This document shows, one piece after another, positions 18,382-28,441 of a stretch of 64,000 bases of DNA. The notes below the pieces were generated by a model, which saw only the letters and a list, made by a program, of their open reading frames with translations, searched no databases and had not been told where the DNA came from. Source of the stretch: Flavobacterium gawalongense. GTDB lineage: Bacteria; Bacteroidota; Bacteroidia; Flavobacteriales; Flavobacteriaceae. The number at the start of each line of letters is the position of its first letter. The stretch's first letter is position 1. Location of the stretch: assembly GCF_007097265.1 (NCBI RefSeq), contig NZ_VJZP01000003.1, positions 1 to 64,000 on the forward strand, in the 5' to 3' direction. The translations under genes were made by a program, and so were the position numbers.

Positions 18382-18389
18382 TAGATTTG
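18382..18389 (+). promoter_or_regulatory. -7 element (TAGATTTG) of the DUF1573 gene
   Basis: TAnnTTTG match 26 nt before the ATG, in the divergent region with mutS. No clear -33. Confidence 0.4.
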
Positions 18390-18415
18390 TGTTTAATTCT
18401 TAAATTAAAACTGAC

Positions 18416-18853
18416 ATGAAAAAAATAGTTACTCTAGCGATGCTAGTAGTTTTAGGAGTCACAGCTTCTAATGCACAAGAAACATCAAAGGTTACAAAAA
18501 AAAAAGCTACAACTACTAAAGTAAGTGGCGCTGGAATGGTTTTTGTAAACGAAGTTATTGATTACGGGACTATTGCACATAATGCAGATGGAAAACGTGA
18601 GTTTGTTTTTACTAATAATGGTACCAAACCATTAATTATTACAAATGCCCAAGGTTCTTGTGGTTGCACAGTACCAACGAGCCCAAAAGAACCAATTGCA
18701 CCGGGTGCAAAAGGAGTTATTGGTGTAAAATATGCTACTGATAGAGTTGGTGCATTTACAAAAACGGTAACAATTACTTCAAATGCTGAAGGACAACCTA
18801 CTAAAGTACTTACAATAAAAGGAACTGTTTTAGCAGATAACGCAAAGAGCTAA
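18416..18853 (+). CDS. Secreted DUF1573 protein
   Basis: 145 aa. Signal peptide (about 1-20, ending SNAQ), a Lys/Thr-rich linker, then one ASH/MSP-like DUF1573 domain: VIDYGTIAHNADGKREFVFTN, then NAQGSCGCTVPTSPKEPIAPG, then KTVTITSNAEGQP. The Cys-Gly-Cys motif is the family mark. Such proteins are abundant and periplasmic in Flavobacteria; function unknown. Own promoter and terminator. Confidence 0.88.
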   Translation: MKKIVTLAMLVVLGVTASNAQETSKVTKKKATTTKVSGAGMVFVNEVIDYGTIAHNADGKREFVFTNNGTKPLIITNAQGSCGCTVPTSPKEPIAPGAKGVIGVKYATDRVGAFTKTVTITSNAEGQPTKVLTIKGTVLADNAKS

Positions 18854-18872
18854 ATTCTAAATTAATTATAAC

Positions 18873-18905
18873 AAAAAAGCTTCCCTAATTTCGGAAGCTT
18901 TTTTT
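18873..18905 (+). terminator. Intrinsic terminator of the DUF1573 gene
   Basis: AAAAAAGCTTCC pairs with GGAAGCTTTTTT, loop of 8 nt, with a T run. Confidence 0.85.
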
Positions 18906-18927
18906 ATTAAAACAAACCTAAAAATAT

Positions 18928-19464
18928 ATGAGAAAACTGGAAAACAGCGAACTCGAAAGAAAATCCATTGAAGCTTTTAAAGAATCCGAAAAAACACCCC
19001 TCATTTTGGTGTTAGATGATATTCGTAGTTTGCATAATATTGGTTCCGTATTTAGAACTGCCGATGCTTTTTTAATAGAAAAAATATATCTGTGCGGTAT
19101 CACTGCAACACCTCCAAACAAAGAAATTCATAAAACAGCACTTGGCGCAACTGAAACCGTAGCTTGGGAACATAATAACAGCGTTCTTGAAGTTATTGAA
19201 AAATTAAAAAAAGAAAATATTACCACACTTGCAATCGAACAAGTAGAAAGCGCTGTTTTTCTTCAAAATTTTGAAGTTGAAAAGGAGAAAAAATATGCTT
19301 TAGTTTTTGGAAATGAAGTATACGGCGTTTCTCAAGAAGCAGTTGCACTATGCGATGGCTGTATTGAAATCCCACAATTAGGAACCAAACATTCTTTAAA
19401 TATCTCAGTAAGTGCAGGCATTGTAGTCTGGGATTTGTTTCAAAAATTAAACTGGCCAAAATAA
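18928..19464 (+). CDS. SpoU/TrmH-family RNA 2'-O-methyltransferase
   Basis: 178 aa, a minimal SPOUT catalytic domain without an N-terminal substrate-binding domain. Motif 1 DDIRSLHNIGSVFRTADAF near residue 27, motif 2 ALVFGNEVYGVS near residue 120, motif 3 IEIPQLGTKHSLNISVSAGI near residue 143. The C-terminal trefoil knot binds SAM. The target could be tRNA or rRNA; the short length resembles TrmL/TrmH-like tRNA enzymes, but target choice cannot be read here. Confidence 0.9.
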   Translation: MRKLENSELERKSIEAFKESEKTPLILVLDDIRSLHNIGSVFRTADAFLIEKIYLCGITATPPNKEIHKTALGATETVAWEHNNSVLEVIEKLKKENITTLAIEQVESAVFLQNFEVEKEKKYALVFGNEVYGVSQEAVALCDGCIEIPQLGTKHSLNISVSAGIVVWDLFQKLNWPK

Positions 19465-19501
19465 TTTTTTTTTAAAATAAGAATAGCAATACTTTTATCG
19501 C

Positions 19502-21655
19502 ATGAGAATTTATCATTTTTTGAAAATAACTTTAGCTTTTTTATTTATTTCGAATGTGACTTACGCAACAATTCTATTTTATCCTATAAAAAAAGACACC
19601 ATAACAGCACCTAATCAAGTTATTTATTTATTGTTTCATTCGGAAACTAAAAACAAGTTTGCCATAGCTATTACACCGCCCGTAATTAAAGCTACTGGAA
19701 ATCAAATATATTGCCCCGGTTCTTCAATAAAAATTGTAGAAAATATAACAATAGCAAACGATCCAATTGAACCTAGTACTGATGCCATTTATATTCAAAT
19801 TTCTTCAGGTTATGTAAACGGACAAGACCAATTATCTTTTTCAGACGCATATAATATTACATCGAGTTGGGATTTTACAACTGGAAAGCTAAAACTATAC
19901 AGCCCAACTGGAATAAAAGTAGCTTATACTGATTTTGTAAATGCCATAAAAGAAGTTGAATTTAGTAATTCATCAGCTTCTCCTTCAGGCATTCGAAATT
20001 TCTCAATCACAATAGGACAAGCAAATTATTTACCTAGAAACAAACATTTTTACGAATATATTTATAACCCAGGAATCAGTTGGACAGAAGCAAAATTAGC
20101 TACGGAAACAAAGATTTATTATGGGTTAAAAGGTTATTTAGCCACTCTGACAGCGGCTGATGAAGCCCAATTGGCAGGAGCTCAGGCGGCTGGAAACGGC
20201 TGGATTGGAGGCAGTGATACCGAAACAGAAGGCGTCTGGAAATGGGCTACAGGGCCGGAGACAGGAATGGTAATGTCTTATACAAATTGGAATGCTGGTG
20301 AACCAAACAACAGTAATGGTAATGAACATTATGCACACGTTAAAGCACCTGGAGTATCTGGAATTCCAGGATCATGGAACGATCTGCAATTAAATGGAGA
20401 TTCAACTGGAGATTATCAATCAAAGGGATATATTGTAGAATATGGCGGAATGGTGCCAAATGATGTTGAAAATCTTCAAATTTCAGCTAGTACAACTATA
20501 ATAATTCCTCAAATTACTTCTACTACACCAGCTTCAAGATGTGATTCAGGCACAGTTACGCTTCAAGCAACCGCTTCTAACGGTAGCGTAAACTGGTATG
20601 GTGCGGCAAGTGGTGGAACTTCATTAACAACTGGAAACACTTATACAACACCATTATTAACAGCCACAACAACTTATTATGTTGATGCCGGATGCACAAC
20701 ATCAAGAACTGCAGTTACAGCAACCATATACACAATTCCAACTATAATAGCTACCAATTCCCCCGTTTCCAGATGTGGAGCAGGAACCGTAACACTAGAA
20801 GCAATCGCTTCGACTGGAAATATAAACTGGTATTCTAGTCTAACCGGCAGCACTATCATAGGAACTGGGACAAGTCTGACTCTACCCAATGTTACTCAAA
20901 ACACAACATTTTACGGAGAAGCCATAAATAACGGATGCACTAATGGTAATCGGATTTCGGTTGAAGTTAATGTTTATACTCCACCAGTTGTTATGGATCA
21001 GGAATTAACACTATGCAAATCCAGTACACTAACACTTGATGCACAAATTCCTAATATGACTTATTTATGGTCCACTGGTGAAACAACTCAAAAAATTGTC
21101 GTTTCTACGCCAGGAACCTATACTATAAATGTAACAAGCCCAGCTCCCGAAAACTGCACTAGTACAAAAAAAATCACTGTTATTGAACTCAACACCCCCG
21201 AAATAGACCGAATTGACGTCAATAAAAGTACCGTTGTCATTTATTTAAAACAAGAAGAAGTTTATTTTGAATATTCCGTTGACGGAATCAATTACCAAAG
21301 TTCAAATGTGTTTTTTAATGTGCCAAGTGGATTGCAAACTGCCTATGTAAGGGAAATAAACTATTGCGGTTACGACGCAGAAAATTTTATTGTTCTTATT
21401 ATCCCTAAATTTTTCACCCCAAACAACGATACTTATAATGATTTTTGGGAAGTAAAAGGATTAATTAATTACCCTGAAGCCGAAGTGACCATATTTGACC
21501 GATATGGAAAAATGATTACCCAATTAAATGCATCAAAACTAACTTGGGACGGAACATTGAATAAAAATCTATTGCCCGCATCCGATTATTGGTATATCTT
21601 AAAAATAGACAATACCAAACCCGAAGTAAGAGGTCATTTTTCACTTAAAAGATAG
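19502..21655 (+). CDS. Secreted C-type-lectin / Ig-like protein with T9SS type B sorting domain
   Basis: 717 aa. Signal peptide (about 1-24). Residues about 175-320 are a C-type-lectin-like domain (WIGGSDTETEGVWKWATGP, then YTNWNAGEPNNSNGNEHYAH, GSWNDL, GYIVEYGG). Two Ig-like repeats with SRCDSGTVTLQATAS and SRCGAGTVTLEAIAS (about 340-495) and a PKD-like segment (YLWSTGETTQKIVVSTPGTY) follow. The last 95 residues (FFTPNNDTYNDFWEVKG, then IFDRYGKMI, WDGTLNKNLLPASDYW) are the gliding-motility-type C-terminal domain, or T9SS type B signal, that sends proteins to the cell surface. Probably an adhesin or glycan binder. Confidence 0.9.
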   Translation: MRIYHFLKITLAFLFISNVTYATILFYPIKKDTITAPNQVIYLLFHSETKNKFAIAITPPVIKATGNQIYCPGSSIKIVENITIANDPIEPSTDAIYIQISSGYVNGQDQLSFSDAYNITSSWDFTTGKLKLYSPTGIKVAYTDFVNAIKEVEFSNSSASPSGIRNFSITIGQANYLPRNKHFYEYIYNPGISWTEAKLATETKIYYGLKGYLATLTAADEAQLAGAQAAGNGWIGGSDTETEGVWKWATGPETGMVMSYTNWNAGEPNNSNGNEHYAHVKAPGVSGIPGSWNDLQLNGDSTGDYQSKGYIVEYGGMVPNDVENLQISASTTIIIPQITSTTPASRCDSGTVTLQATASNGSVNWYGAASGGTSLTTGNTYTTPLLTATTTYYVDAGCTTSRTAVTATIYTIPTIIATNSPVSRCGAGTVTLEAIASTGNINWYSSLTGSTIIGTGTSLTLPNVTQNTTFYGEAINNGCTNGNRISVEVNVYTPPVVMDQELTLCKSSTLTLDAQIPNMTYLWSTGETTQKIVVSTPGTYTINVTSPAPENCTSTKKITVIELNTPEIDRIDVNKSTVVIYLKQEEVYFEYSVDGINYQSSNVFFNVPSGLQTAYVREINYCGYDAENFIVLIIPKFFTPNNDTYNDFWEVKGLINYPEAEVTIFDRYGKMITQLNASKLTWDGTLNKNLLPASDYWYILKIDNTKPEVRGHFSLKR

Positions 21656-21664
21656 TTTTGTAAA

Positions 21665-22798
21665 TTACCTAATTTTCTGCTGAATTTCATTTAAAACATA
21701 CAGATAATCTTCCTGGTTTTTTACAAAATCCCGATTAGAGACATCAATAATCAGAACATTCAGTTCCGTTTGTGATTTAATGTAATCAAGATATCCGTTA
21801 TTAATTTTATCTAAATATTCTGCCGGGATTTTTTGCTCATAGCTTCTGCCCCTTTTCTTAATGTTTTGTAATAAGCGTTCTGAATTTTGGTACAAATAAA
21901 TATACAAATCTGGTTTCGGCATTTCTCTGTAAATGATATCAAACAAATTTCGATACAAACGGTATTCGTCTTCAGCGAGTGTTATTTTGGCAAAAATTAA
22001 AGATTTAAAAATATGATAATCAGCCACTAAAAAATCTTTAAATAAATCAAATTGCGATAAATCATCTGATAATTGCTGGTATCTGTCGGCGAGAAATGAC
22101 ATTTCCAATGGAAACGCATAACGGTTTTGATCTTTATAAAATTTAGGTAAAAAAGGATTGTCTGCAAAACGTTCCAATACGGTTTTAGCATTAAAATCCT
22201 CAGCAATTTTCATAGCCAAAGTTGTCTTTCCTGCTCCAATATTCCCCTCAAAAGCAACATAATTAAATTGCTCCAAAGCAATACTTTGAAGAGGATTTTC
22301 TAAATCTTGTACAACTTCACAAACGCTTAGATCCGGAGAGGCTTCAAGCAACTCCGAAATTGTTTTTTTTAAAACAGGATGCTTCCAGTCTAAATTCAAA
22401 TCTTGTATTGGCAACAAAACAAATTTTCTGTTTTGCATTAATGGATGAGGAATTTGGAGTTTTTCAGAATTAATAATTGCTGAATCGAAAGTGATTAAGT
22501 CAATGTCTATAATTCGAGATTGGTATCCTAATTCTTCTCTGCGAATACGCCCCAATCTTTTTTCAATTTTCAAAACCTGAGACAGAATTTTATTTGCCGA
22601 GCTAAAAGTGTGAATTACCAATGCGCAATTATAAAATGCACTACTGTCAAAACCCCAAGACGGCGTTTCATATAGTTTTGAAACTTTGATTACCGTTCCC
22701 ACTTCTTGGTGTATCAATTGCAAGCAACGCTCGATGTTTTCCAATCGGTTTCCTTGGTTACTTCCTATCGCTAAAATAACTTGATGTTGTGATTTCAT
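21665..22798 (-). CDS. folK: Fusion: HPPK (FolK) + deoxynucleoside kinase
   Basis: 377 aa from the ATG at 22798 (a GTG three codons upstream is open). Residues 1-155 are 6-hydroxymethyl-7,8-dihydropterin pyrophosphokinase: AIGSNQGNRLENI, LYETPSWGFDS, SRIIDIDLITFD, IPHPLMQNRKFVLLP. Residues about 175-377 are a dCK/dGK-type deoxynucleoside kinase: P-loop FEGNIGAGKTTLA, ERFADNPFLPKFY, MSFLADRYQQL, LIDVSNRDF. One polypeptide thus joins folate synthesis and nucleoside salvage. I believe this arrangement is found in other Flavobacteria. It is convergent with the T9SS protein with only 9 nt between stops and divergent from sppA. Confidence 0.9.
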   Translation of the reverse strand: MKSQHQVILAIGSNQGNRLENIERCLQLIHQEVGTVIKVSKLYETPSWGFDSSAFYNCALVIHTFSSANKILSQVLKIEKRLGRIRREELGYQSRIIDIDLITFDSAIINSEKLQIPHPLMQNRKFVLLPIQDLNLDWKHPVLKKTISELLEASPDLSVCEVVQDLENPLQSIALEQFNYVAFEGNIGAGKTTLAMKIAEDFNAKTVLERFADNPFLPKFYKDQNRYAFPLEMSFLADRYQQLSDDLSQFDLFKDFLVADYHIFKSLIFAKITLAEDEYRLYRNLFDIIYREMPKPDLYIYLYQNSERLLQNIKKRGRSYEQKIPAEYLDKINNGYLDYIKSQTELNVLIIDVSNRDFVKNQEDYLYVLNEIQQKIR

Positions 22799-22934
22799 AT
22801 TAAGCACAAATTAACTAAAAGAATTTTAGAATAGAAGTATCTTTGCAAAGAGTGTTGATAACTAAATTTAGATTTTACAAAATTAAATCTGTAACAATTC
22901 AACCTCTTTTTAGACTTATTAAAAAAATACAATT

Positions 22935-24695
22935 ATGAAGTTTTTAGGAAATGTGTTGGCAACCATTATAGGTATTTTCATCTTTTTTATGTTATTCTTT
23001 TTTGGGATACTAATTATTGGAGCCATTTTTGGAGGCGAATCCGAAGGTGTAACCGTAAAGAACAATTCAGTTATCGAACTGGACTTAGAAAACATAAAAA
23101 ACGACTACGCCGGTAAATACAAAGACCCTTGGATGGAGTTATTTTCCGATGGCAAAAACATAGGTCTTTCGGACATTATCAATGCAATTGAAGAAGCAAA
23201 AACTGACGATGACATCAAAGGAATCTCGATTTTGAATACCGATTCTTCACTGGGAATGGCACAAAGCAAAGCATTACGAGATGCATTAGAAAGCTTTAAA
23301 AAATCAGGAAAATTTGTAATGGCTTATGCCAATTCATATTCGCAAAAAGAATATTATTTAAACTCCGTTGCTAATCCCATTTATTTGAACCCGGTTGGAG
23401 AAATGGATTTTAAAGGATTGTCTTCAGAAATTATGTTTTTTAAAGATTTTCAGGAAAAATCTGGAGTAAAAATGGAGGTGATACGCCACGGAAAATACAA
23501 AAGTGCCGTAGAACCTTTTTTAGAAAACAAAATGAGTGATGCTAATAGAGAACAAATCTCAGCATTATTGAATGCCGTGTGGAACTCCGTTACAACCGAT
23601 ATTTCTAAAAGCAGAAACGTATCAATAGCAAAACTAAACGAAATTGCAAACGGGCTTCTAGCCAGAACTCCTGAGATGGCAAAAAAACAAGGATTAGTTG
23701 ATATTGTGGCATACGAAGATGTGTATCATAATGCAATTAAAAACCTATTAAAAGTAGCCAAAGACGAAGATTACAATAAAGTAACTATTTTGGATTATGC
23801 CAAAAAAGTGGCTACTACTTCAAAAATTACTGATGCTAATGACAAAATTGCCATCATATATGCTCAAGGTGAAATTCATAGTGGTGAAGGTGATGTAAAC
23901 GTTATTGGCGAAGGCTCTATGCGTCGTTCACTTCAGGAAGCCAGAAAAGATAAGAATGTAAAAGCAATTGTGCTTAGAATTAACAGTCCGGGCGGAAATG
24001 CTTTGACTTCAGATTTGATTTGGAGAGAAATTGAATTAACTAAAAAAGTAAAACCTGTGGTCGTTTCTATGGGTAATTATGCAGCTTCAGGCGGGTATTA
24101 TATTGCATGTAACGCGAATAAAATTTTTGCGGAAAACAATACCATTACAGGTTCTATTGGTGTTTTTGGAATATTGCCTAATTTTAGTCAATTGATAAAA
24201 AAAATCGGGATAAATGTAGAGCAAGTAAAAACTCATGAAAACGCTGCAAAATATAGCCCTTTTGTTCCATTGGATCAAAAATTAAAAGCAGTTACTCTGG
24301 AAGAGGTTGAAAAAATCTACAAAACTTTTGTTACTCACGTTGCCGAAGGACGAAAAATGACATTTGCACAAGTCGATGCTATCGCACAAGGAAGAGTTTG
24401 GGCTGGTTCCGAAGCTTTAAAAATTGGGCTTGTAGATAAAATTGGCGGCTTGGATGATGCTATACATGAAGCTGCTGCTTTGGCAAAAACTAAAACATAC
24501 AGTACTCAAAACTATCCTGAATACGAAAAAGATTTTAATGATGTTTTAGCCCGTCTACCATTTGCAAAATCCAAAGAAACGTTTATTAAAGAAGAAATAG
24601 GTGCAGAAAACTATAAAATCATGGAAGGAATAAAAAGATTGCAAGCGCAGACAGGAACTCAAACAATGATGCCTTTTGAAATTAATATCCATTAG
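22935..24695 (+). CDS. sppA: Signal peptide peptidase SppA, 67K type
   Basis: 586 aa membrane-bound serine protease that degrades cleaved signal peptides. One N-terminal membrane helix (about 7-32). The N-terminal half supplies the Lys (RHGKYKSAVEPF near residue 192); the C-terminal half supplies the Ser (NYAASGGYYIACNANKIFAE near residue 383). INSPGGNAL and TGSIGVFG are conserved. The tandem ClpP-like arrangement fits the long form. A -7-like TATCTTTG at 22839-22846 gives a leader of about 85 nt. Confidence 0.94.
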   Translation: MKFLGNVLATIIGIFIFFMLFFFGILIIGAIFGGESEGVTVKNNSVIELDLENIKNDYAGKYKDPWMELFSDGKNIGLSDIINAIEEAKTDDDIKGISILNTDSSLGMAQSKALRDALESFKKSGKFVMAYANSYSQKEYYLNSVANPIYLNPVGEMDFKGLSSEIMFFKDFQEKSGVKMEVIRHGKYKSAVEPFLENKMSDANREQISALLNAVWNSVTTDISKSRNVSIAKLNEIANGLLARTPEMAKKQGLVDIVAYEDVYHNAIKNLLKVAKDEDYNKVTILDYAKKVATTSKITDANDKIAIIYAQGEIHSGEGDVNVIGEGSMRRSLQEARKDKNVKAIVLRINSPGGNALTSDLIWREIELTKKVKPVVVSMGNYAASGGYYIACNANKIFAENNTITGSIGVFGILPNFSQLIKKIGINVEQVKTHENAAKYSPFVPLDQKLKAVTLEEVEKIYKTFVTHVAEGRKMTFAQVDAIAQGRVWAGSEALKIGLVDKIGGLDDAIHEAAALAKTKTYSTQNYPEYEKDFNDVLARLPFAKSKETFIKEEIGAENYKIMEGIKRLQAQTGTQTMMPFEINIH

Positions 24696-24714
24696 AATAC
24701 AATCATAATTCACT

Positions 24715-24752
24715 AAAAAATCCGTTTAATCAATTGATTAAACGGATTTTTT
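24715..24752 (+). terminator. Perfect 38-nt palindrome ending sppA
   Basis: Six A, TCCGTTTAATCAA, then the exact complement with six T and no unpaired centre. As RNA it forms a strong hairpin followed by U residues. Confidence 0.8.
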
Positions 24753-24881
24753 TATCCTATAAAGTTAAATTATTGTTTATAAAAAAACTCAGAAAACCAC
24801 TACATTATAAAAACACTATTTTTGTAAAAAAATACAAGGCACCATTTTTGCTCCGTTTATAGAATCTAAAGAAATTAAATT

Positions 24882-27497
24882 ATGATGAAGAAAATTTTAA
24901 AAATCATTGGAATTCTGATTATCCTACTCGCAGCATCTTTATTTGCTGTTCCCTATTTTTTTAAAGATCAAATAAAAGCCAAAATTTCAAAAGCTATCAA
25001 TGAAAAAGTAGATGCCAAAGTTTCTTTTGCAGATGCTGATTTAAATTTATTCAAAAATTTCCCAAATGCGAATGTAACTTTAGACCAATTGGTCATTATA
25101 AACAAGGCTCCTTTTGAAGGAGACACGCTGGTATTGTTAGGCGAATTGAATTTAAAAATGTCTATCAAAGAACTTTTTAAAGGAAAAGAAGAAGTGATAA
25201 ATATTGACGGAATAACTTCAAAAAATGGATTAATCAATATCATCTTCAATAAAGACGGAATAGGAAATTATGACATTGCTTTGAAAGATGACAAAACCAA
25301 AGACGATGGAAAAAGCAGTCCGTTGTCATTAAAAATCCAAGATTATAAAATCGAGAATTTCAAGTTCCGCTACTTTGACGAAAAATCAAAAATCAAAATG
25401 GTAATCGACAGCTTAAATCATGAAGGAACTGGAGATTTTGCAGCACAGAAATTAGATTTGGTTACTAAATCTACTGCGAAAATATCTCTCGACATGGATA
25501 AAGTCAATTATATGAAAGATATCGCTTTGACTTTAGATGCAGTTTTAGGCATTGATTTAGAAAAAAGTAAATACACTTTCAAACAAAACAAAGCGTTAAT
25601 CAATCAATTGCCACTAGAATTTGATGGATTTATTCAAATGGTTGAAGCGGGTCAGGAATACGATTTAAAATTTAAAACTCCCACTTCCTCCTTCAAAAAT
25701 TTCTTGGGTGTTATTCCGGCAGCTTATGCCGCCAGCTTAAATGACGTAAAAACAACCGGCGATTTTACCGTTGTAGGTTTTGCAAAAGGATTATATTCCG
25801 ACACCACTGTACCAAAATTCAAAATTGAAATTGTCTCCAATAATGCTTCATTTCAATATCTTAATTTACCGAAATCGGTTCAAAATATTGTTATTGATAC
25901 TAAAATAATAAATGAAACAGGAATTCTGAACGATACTTATGTCAACCTTGATAAACTTTCTTTCAAAATAGACCAGGATGTTTTCAATGCAAAAGCCAAT
26001 ATCAAAAATATAACACAAAATGCAATCGTCGATGCAGCTTTAAAAGGAACCATCAACTTGGCCAATCTTTCCAAAGCTTATCCTATAAAGTTAGACAAAC
26101 CTTTATCAGGTATTTTAAAAGCAGATGTAACAACGAAATTCGACATGCAATCCGTTGAAAAAAATCAATATGAAAACATTAAAAACGCGGGGACAATGAG
26201 TTTATCCGGTTTCAACTATGTGGATGAAAACGGCAAAACAATGAACATTAGCAATGCCTTAGTTCAGTTTAATCCAAGTCAGGTGAATTTGAAAGAACTT
26301 AATGCGACAACTGGGAAAAGCGATATAAGTGTAACGGGAGTTTTAGAGAATTTTTACGGTTTTATATTTAGAAACCAAGAATTGAAAGGAAACTTCAACA
26401 TGAATTCAAATCAATTGGCCGTAGATGATTTTATGACAACCGGGGAAGCCACTAAAACGCAAACTAAAAAAGCGGAAGCCATGAAGATTCCTGCTTTCTT
26501 AAATTGTACGCTAACCGCAAAAGCGAATACGGTATTATATGATAATTTAACACTGAAAGACGTTTCGGGAAAACTGATTGTGAAAGACGAAAAAGTGACT
26601 TTGCAAAATGTAAAAACCTATATTTTTGGTGGAACAATTGGAGTAAACGGAGCTGTTTCCACAAAAGGAAAAACGCCCATTTTCAATATGGATTTAAATT
26701 TAAATCAAGTGGATATTGCACAGTCTTTTACACAACTCGACATGTTGAAAAAAATTGCGCCAATAGCCGGAATCATTAATGGAAAATTGAATTCAACCAT
26801 CAAATTAAACGGAAATCTTGATGCAACAGAACTAACTCCTGACTTGAAAACACTTACGGGAGATTTATTGGGACAACTGCTTTCAACCACTATAAACTCC
26901 AGTAATTCGACTTTGCTGACTGCATTGGGTTCCAACTTGAAGTTCATCGATGTAAGCAAAATCAATCTGAATGATTTAAAAGCAGCGGTGACTTTCAAGG
27001 ACGGAAAAGTGAATGTAAAACCATTTAACATAAAATACCAAGACATTAAAGCAACAATTGGCGGTTCTCATGGTTTTGACCAAAGTATGAATTACAATAT
27101 CAAATTTGATGTTCCCGCTAAATACCTTGGTTCAGAAGCGAATGCACTAATTGCAAAATTATCACCAGCTGATGCTGCAAAATTGGAAAATCTCCCTATA
27201 AATGCCCTTTTAACCGGAAACTTTACTAATCCAAAAATCACAACTGATATAAAAAGTGCTGTTAACAATCTGACTACTCAATTAGTAAAACAACAAAAAG
27301 AACGATTGGTAAAACAAGGAACTTCGGCTTTAACTGATTATATCAATAAAAATAAGAAACCAAGCGATACCACAAAAACTGCTACTCCTACAACCAAGGA
27401 AGAAACTACAACTGCAGTGAAAACAAAAGCCGCTGATTTATTAAATGGCTTGTTTAACAAAAAGAAAAAAGTGGAAGAACCTAAGACAACACCTTAA
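24882..27497 (+). CDS. AsmA-family protein
   Basis: 871 aa. One N-terminal membrane anchor (about 5-28, IIGILIILLAASLFAVPYFF), then a long repetitive beta-rich region with the AsmA start (IKAKISKAINEKVDAKVSFADADLNLFKNFPNANVTLDQLVI). The C-terminal AsmA-like region includes DLLGQLLSTTINSSNSTL and NYNIKFDVPAKYLG. It ends in a Lys/Thr-rich tail. AsmA relatives are thought to bridge the periplasm and move phospholipids to the outer membrane. A -7 element TATTTTTG lies at 24817-24824. Monocistronic, with a terminator shared with DUF2797. Confidence 0.9.
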   Translation: MMKKILKIIGILIILLAASLFAVPYFFKDQIKAKISKAINEKVDAKVSFADADLNLFKNFPNANVTLDQLVIINKAPFEGDTLVLLGELNLKMSIKELFKGKEEVINIDGITSKNGLINIIFNKDGIGNYDIALKDDKTKDDGKSSPLSLKIQDYKIENFKFRYFDEKSKIKMVIDSLNHEGTGDFAAQKLDLVTKSTAKISLDMDKVNYMKDIALTLDAVLGIDLEKSKYTFKQNKALINQLPLEFDGFIQMVEAGQEYDLKFKTPTSSFKNFLGVIPAAYAASLNDVKTTGDFTVVGFAKGLYSDTTVPKFKIEIVSNNASFQYLNLPKSVQNIVIDTKIINETGILNDTYVNLDKLSFKIDQDVFNAKANIKNITQNAIVDAALKGTINLANLSKAYPIKLDKPLSGILKADVTTKFDMQSVEKNQYENIKNAGTMSLSGFNYVDENGKTMNISNALVQFNPSQVNLKELNATTGKSDISVTGVLENFYGFIFRNQELKGNFNMNSNQLAVDDFMTTGEATKTQTKKAEAMKIPAFLNCTLTAKANTVLYDNLTLKDVSGKLIVKDEKVTLQNVKTYIFGGTIGVNGAVSTKGKTPIFNMDLNLNQVDIAQSFTQLDMLKKIAPIAGIINGKLNSTIKLNGNLDATELTPDLKTLTGDLLGQLLSTTINSSNSTLLTALGSNLKFIDVSKINLNDLKAAVTFKDGKVNVKPFNIKYQDIKATIGGSHGFDQSMNYNIKFDVPAKYLGSEANALIAKLSPADAAKLENLPINALLTGNFTNPKITTDIKSAVNNLTTQLVKQQKERLVKQGTSALTDYINKNKKPSDTTKTATPTTKEETTTAVKTKAADLLNGLFNKKKKVEEPKTTP

Positions 27498-27512
27498 ACT
27501 GTTTTCCAGACT

Positions 27513-27554
27513 AAGAAAGCCTAAAAGTTTCAAATCCTTTTAGGCTTTCTTTTT
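27513..27554. terminator. Bidirectional terminator between the AsmA and DUF2797 genes
   Basis: AGAAAGCCTAAAAG (27514-27527) pairs exactly with CTTTTAGGCTTTCT (27537-27550), followed by T residues on the plus strand. It overlaps the DUF2797 stop. Confidence 0.8.
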
Positions 27555-28347
27555 ATACATTAATCTTAACCACATATCCTTCGGAACCTCTTATATTGAA
27601 AACCGTTCCATCATCAAAAAGCAGATATTGTCCTTTTATTCCGGTAAGTTTTCCTTGAAACTGTGGTGTTTTATCTAAACTCAAACTATTTACTTTATTT
27701 GGATATTGTAAAACGGGATAATGCATCTCGTATAAGTCATTCTTTTGCGAATAGAAATACTCCTGAACTTCTGTCGGAATTAAATTTTCTACTTTCAATC
27801 TTTCAGCAACTAAATCAATTTGTTCTATGTTGTTGGTCAACATTTTTCGCCAATTGGTTTTATCGGCATAATGATTTTTCAAAGCAACTTCGGTAATTCC
27901 GGCTAAATACCGATTCGGAACTTCCACAATAGAAATGGCTTGTGTTGCGCCTTGATCTATCCAACGAGTTGGCACTTGTGTTTTTCTGGTCACTCCCACT
28001 TTTACTTCACTAGACAAAGCTAAGTACACAATATGCGGCTGCAACTGAACCTTTTCTTCATAAACCAAATCTCTATCCTGAATTCCAAGATGAGCGGTAC
28101 TTAATTCGGGTTTCATAATCCAATCTCCAACTGCCGGACTGGAATAAAAACAATCATAGCAAAATCCTTGTCGGAATATTTTTTTCTTCTTTCCGCAATT
28201 CAAACATTGATATCCGACAAAATTAATTTCGATATTTTTATTCAACAACTGATTCACATTCAAAAAACTATTCTCAAAAACCAGATAATATTGAATTGGG
28301 TTTCCAAATTCAGTTTGCATTTTTGCTAGTACACCTTCGTAAGTCAT
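27553..28347 (-). CDS. DUF2797 zinc-ribbon protein
   Basis: 264 aa. A four-Cys zinc site is visible (CLNCGKKKKIFRQGFCYDCF, residues about 48-67). The centre has HIVYLALSSEVKVGVTRKTQVPTRWIDQGATQA, which resembles a GIY-YIG-like beta strand and turn region. The family is widespread but uncharacterised; the zinc ribbon plus this fold suggests nucleic-acid binding. It is divergent from the GH3 gene. Confidence 0.85.
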   Translation of the reverse strand: MTYEGVLAKMQTEFGNPIQYYLVFENSFLNVNQLLNKNIEINFVGYQCLNCGKKKKIFRQGFCYDCFYSSPAVGDWIMKPELSTAHLGIQDRDLVYEEKVQLQPHIVYLALSSEVKVGVTRKTQVPTRWIDQGATQAISIVEVPNRYLAGITEVALKNHYADKTNWRKMLTNNIEQIDLVAERLKVENLIPTEVQEYFYSQKNDLYEMHYPVLQYPNKVNSLSLDKTPQFQGKLTGIKGQYLLFDDGTVFNIRGSEGYVVKINV

Positions 28348-28371
28348 TCTATTTAAAGTTTCGGATTAACG

Positions 28372-28401
28372 TTTCAAGTTAAACAAATTTTGTTATTTTT
28401 G
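28372..28401 (+). promoter_or_regulatory. Probable promoter of the GH3-like gene
   Basis: TTTC at 28372-28375 (near TTTG) and TATTTTTG at 28394-28401 at 18-nt spacing; ATG 41 nt downstream. Confidence 0.4.
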
Positions 28402-28441
28402 GTAAAGTTATAACTCGTAATTCATAATTCATAATTTAAAA

